A stretch of DNA of 64,000 nt, taken from NCBI GenBank assembly GCA_977006965.1, contig OZ345377.1, positions 744,001 through 808,000 of the forward strand, given 5' to 3'. A model generated the notes under the pieces. That model was given only the letters and a program-made list of their open reading frames with translations, had not been told where the DNA came from and searched no databases. Positions within the stretch are counted from its first letter, which is position 1, and each line of letters starts with the position of its first letter. Shown piece by piece: positions 63,117-64,000 of the stretch. The position numbers and the translations under genes are program-made. The stretch comes from Phymatolithon calcareum (taxonomy: Eukaryota; Rhodophyta; Florideophyceae; Hapalidiales).

Positions 63117-64000
63117 ATGCCAACCGCCCATGCGCAACCGTCGCAAAGCGACCCACGTGACGACGTGACACACTTCTGCTTCCCCTTCGCCCCACCGCCT
63201 GCCAACCCGTTCTGCGCGGACGGGAGCGCCATCGCCTTTGCGCGCGCCGGCACGCCGATCTTCACACATCCCTCCCTCCCCTCCACCGCGACCGATGAAC
63301 CGGACGACATCCCGCTCTCAACAGCCGCTCTCGTGCAGCGCCTCTCCCTTCAGCTGAACGCCGCATGCGCCGATGTGGAGCAGTTGCGTCGTCGCCTAGC
63401 CGCCCAATGCGCAGAGGTCGGCGTGCGCGGTTGCTGCGGACGCCACTGCCGTCACATGTGGTACAGAAAGTCAGCGCGTGGGACGCAGTGCACACTGCAC
63501 CGAACCGAGATGGCTGACAGCGATGCGACGGACAGATATCGCTCGACGGACGCGACTGACAATGATGTTCATGCGCGGGCTGACACCGATGCTCCAATAC
63601 CGGGAGCAGCCCCTGCGGACGAGAAGGGACCCGTGCCGGAAATGACATCAAGTCCGTGCAGCTCTGCGCGCTCAACGCCCAGTCTGCGCGGACGCGCGTC
63701 GGAGCACGCTCAGGAGCGAAAACCACTCGAGCATGTCGCGGGGAGCAGACCGGATGATGTAGCTGAGTGTGTGGCATCACCACGACGGTCAGAACAGAAC
63801 GTGGTATTCAAGAGCACGGAAGCGACGCCGGCAAGAAAATCCAGCACCGAGGGAGGTGACATGCCGTCCAGTGCGTGCACATCGGCCCGGTCGACCCCGC
63901 ACCGCGAATCGGTCAACGTTGGCGAGAGCGCATGCGCGACGGAGGGCCGGCATACAGACCCGTCCGACGAAACTGAAAGCATGTCGCCGGTCCTCTGTCG
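63117..64000 (+). CDS. unknown Ser/Thr-rich protein, 5' part (294+ aa, runs off the window)
   Basis: The frame from ATG 63117 stays open for 294 codons to the window edge, with strong G+C at third positions. The N-terminal 60 residues are Pro-rich (FPFAPPPANPF). A helix at about residues 74-100 (ALVQRLSLQLNAA, then EQLRRRLAAQCAEV) could be a coiled coil. A Cys/His cluster, GCCGRHCRHMWYRK, then CTLH, follows at about 104-128. After that the chain is polar and disordered, with two related copies of S-x-C-x-SARSTP (about 182 and 259), which look like phosphorylation-type sites. I do not recognise the family. It is GC-richer than its surroundings, like the giant ORF. The minus-strand ORFs in this interval are shadows. 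Confidence 0.7.
   Translation, partial: MPTAHAQPSQSDPRDDVTHFCFPFAPPPANPFCADGSAIAFARAGTPIFTHPSLPSTATDEPDDIPLSTAALVQRLSLQLNAACADVEQLRRRLAAQCAEVGVRGCCGRHCRHMWYRKSARGTQCTLHRTEMADSDATDRYRSTDATDNDVHARADTDAPIPGAAPADEKGPVPEMTSSPCSSARSTPSLRGRASEHAQERKPLEHVAGSRPDDVAECVASPRRSEQNVVFKSTEATPARKSSTEGGDMPSSACTSARSTPHRESVNVGESACATEGRHTDPSDETESMSPVLC

Noticed and set aside
63262-63982. Minus-strand ORFs at the right edge
   Set aside because: The plus strand has an uninterrupted frame with GC-rich third positions over the same bases; these are its shadows.
1-64000. CRISPR array, rRNA, prokaryotic operon or provirus
   Set aside because: No regularly spaced identical repeats, no rRNA sequence, no Shine-Dalgarno-linked gene runs, and no viral structural genes were seen.

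Overview
The window looks like nuclear DNA of an intron-poor eukaryote with a large load of decayed transposons. A red alga (florideophyte type) is my best guess, at moderate confidence only. In favour are long single-exon genes, a secreted vWA protein with a long Ser/Pro-rich stalk, a PIF/Harbinger element with a plant-type Myb/SANT ORF, and two introns that both carry a perfect TACTAAC branch site. No rRNA, CRISPR array, operon or other bacterial feature is visible.

Layout. 1-2.4 kb: a truncated PIF/Harbinger transposase joined to a broken Ty1/copia pol. 3.4-3.6 kb (minus): an ORF that begins with a histone H3 tail and then loses H3 character. 4.2-8.9 kb: a terminal-inverted-repeat element of unknown family, with a hAT element (perfect 8-bp target duplication) nested inside. 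9.0-9.2 kb: a small CTT-tailed retroposon. 11.2-11.5 kb: a possible small secreted protein behind a TATA box. 11.9-15.9 kb: a complete three-exon ABCB transporter. 19.2 kb: a COX23-like twin CX9C protein. 21.3-23.4 kb: an internally deleted PIF/Harbinger element that keeps its Myb/SANT ORF. 24.8-31.5 kb: a 2238-residue single-exon acidic protein with two Nup98-like motifs at its N-terminus. 33.6-35.7 kb (minus): the secreted vWA protein. 36-42 kb: hypothetical ORFs, LINE 3' ends and a second copy of the unknown TIR element. 42.4-58.4 kb: mostly LINE copies of several ages, including a clean 5'-truncated insertion with an intact RT ORF, a duplicated dead LINE, and two LINE insertions that used the same target. 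A 143-residue acidic gene with a TATA box sits at 50.0 kb. 58.4-63.1 kb: no convincing gene. 63.1 kb to the edge: the 5' part of an unknown gene that runs out of the window.

The host genes (ABC transporter, COX23-like, nucleoporin-like, vWA, the small ORFs, the right-edge gene) share no pathway that I can see. They are spaced islands in transposon-derived sequence. The most notable things are the TIR family with internal CCCTCAATTGAGGG palindromes and a conserved ORF I cannot place, a CTT-tailed short retroposon family with clear target-site duplications, repeated near-perfect fold-back palindromes that look like templated inverted duplications, and the Nup98-motif protein.
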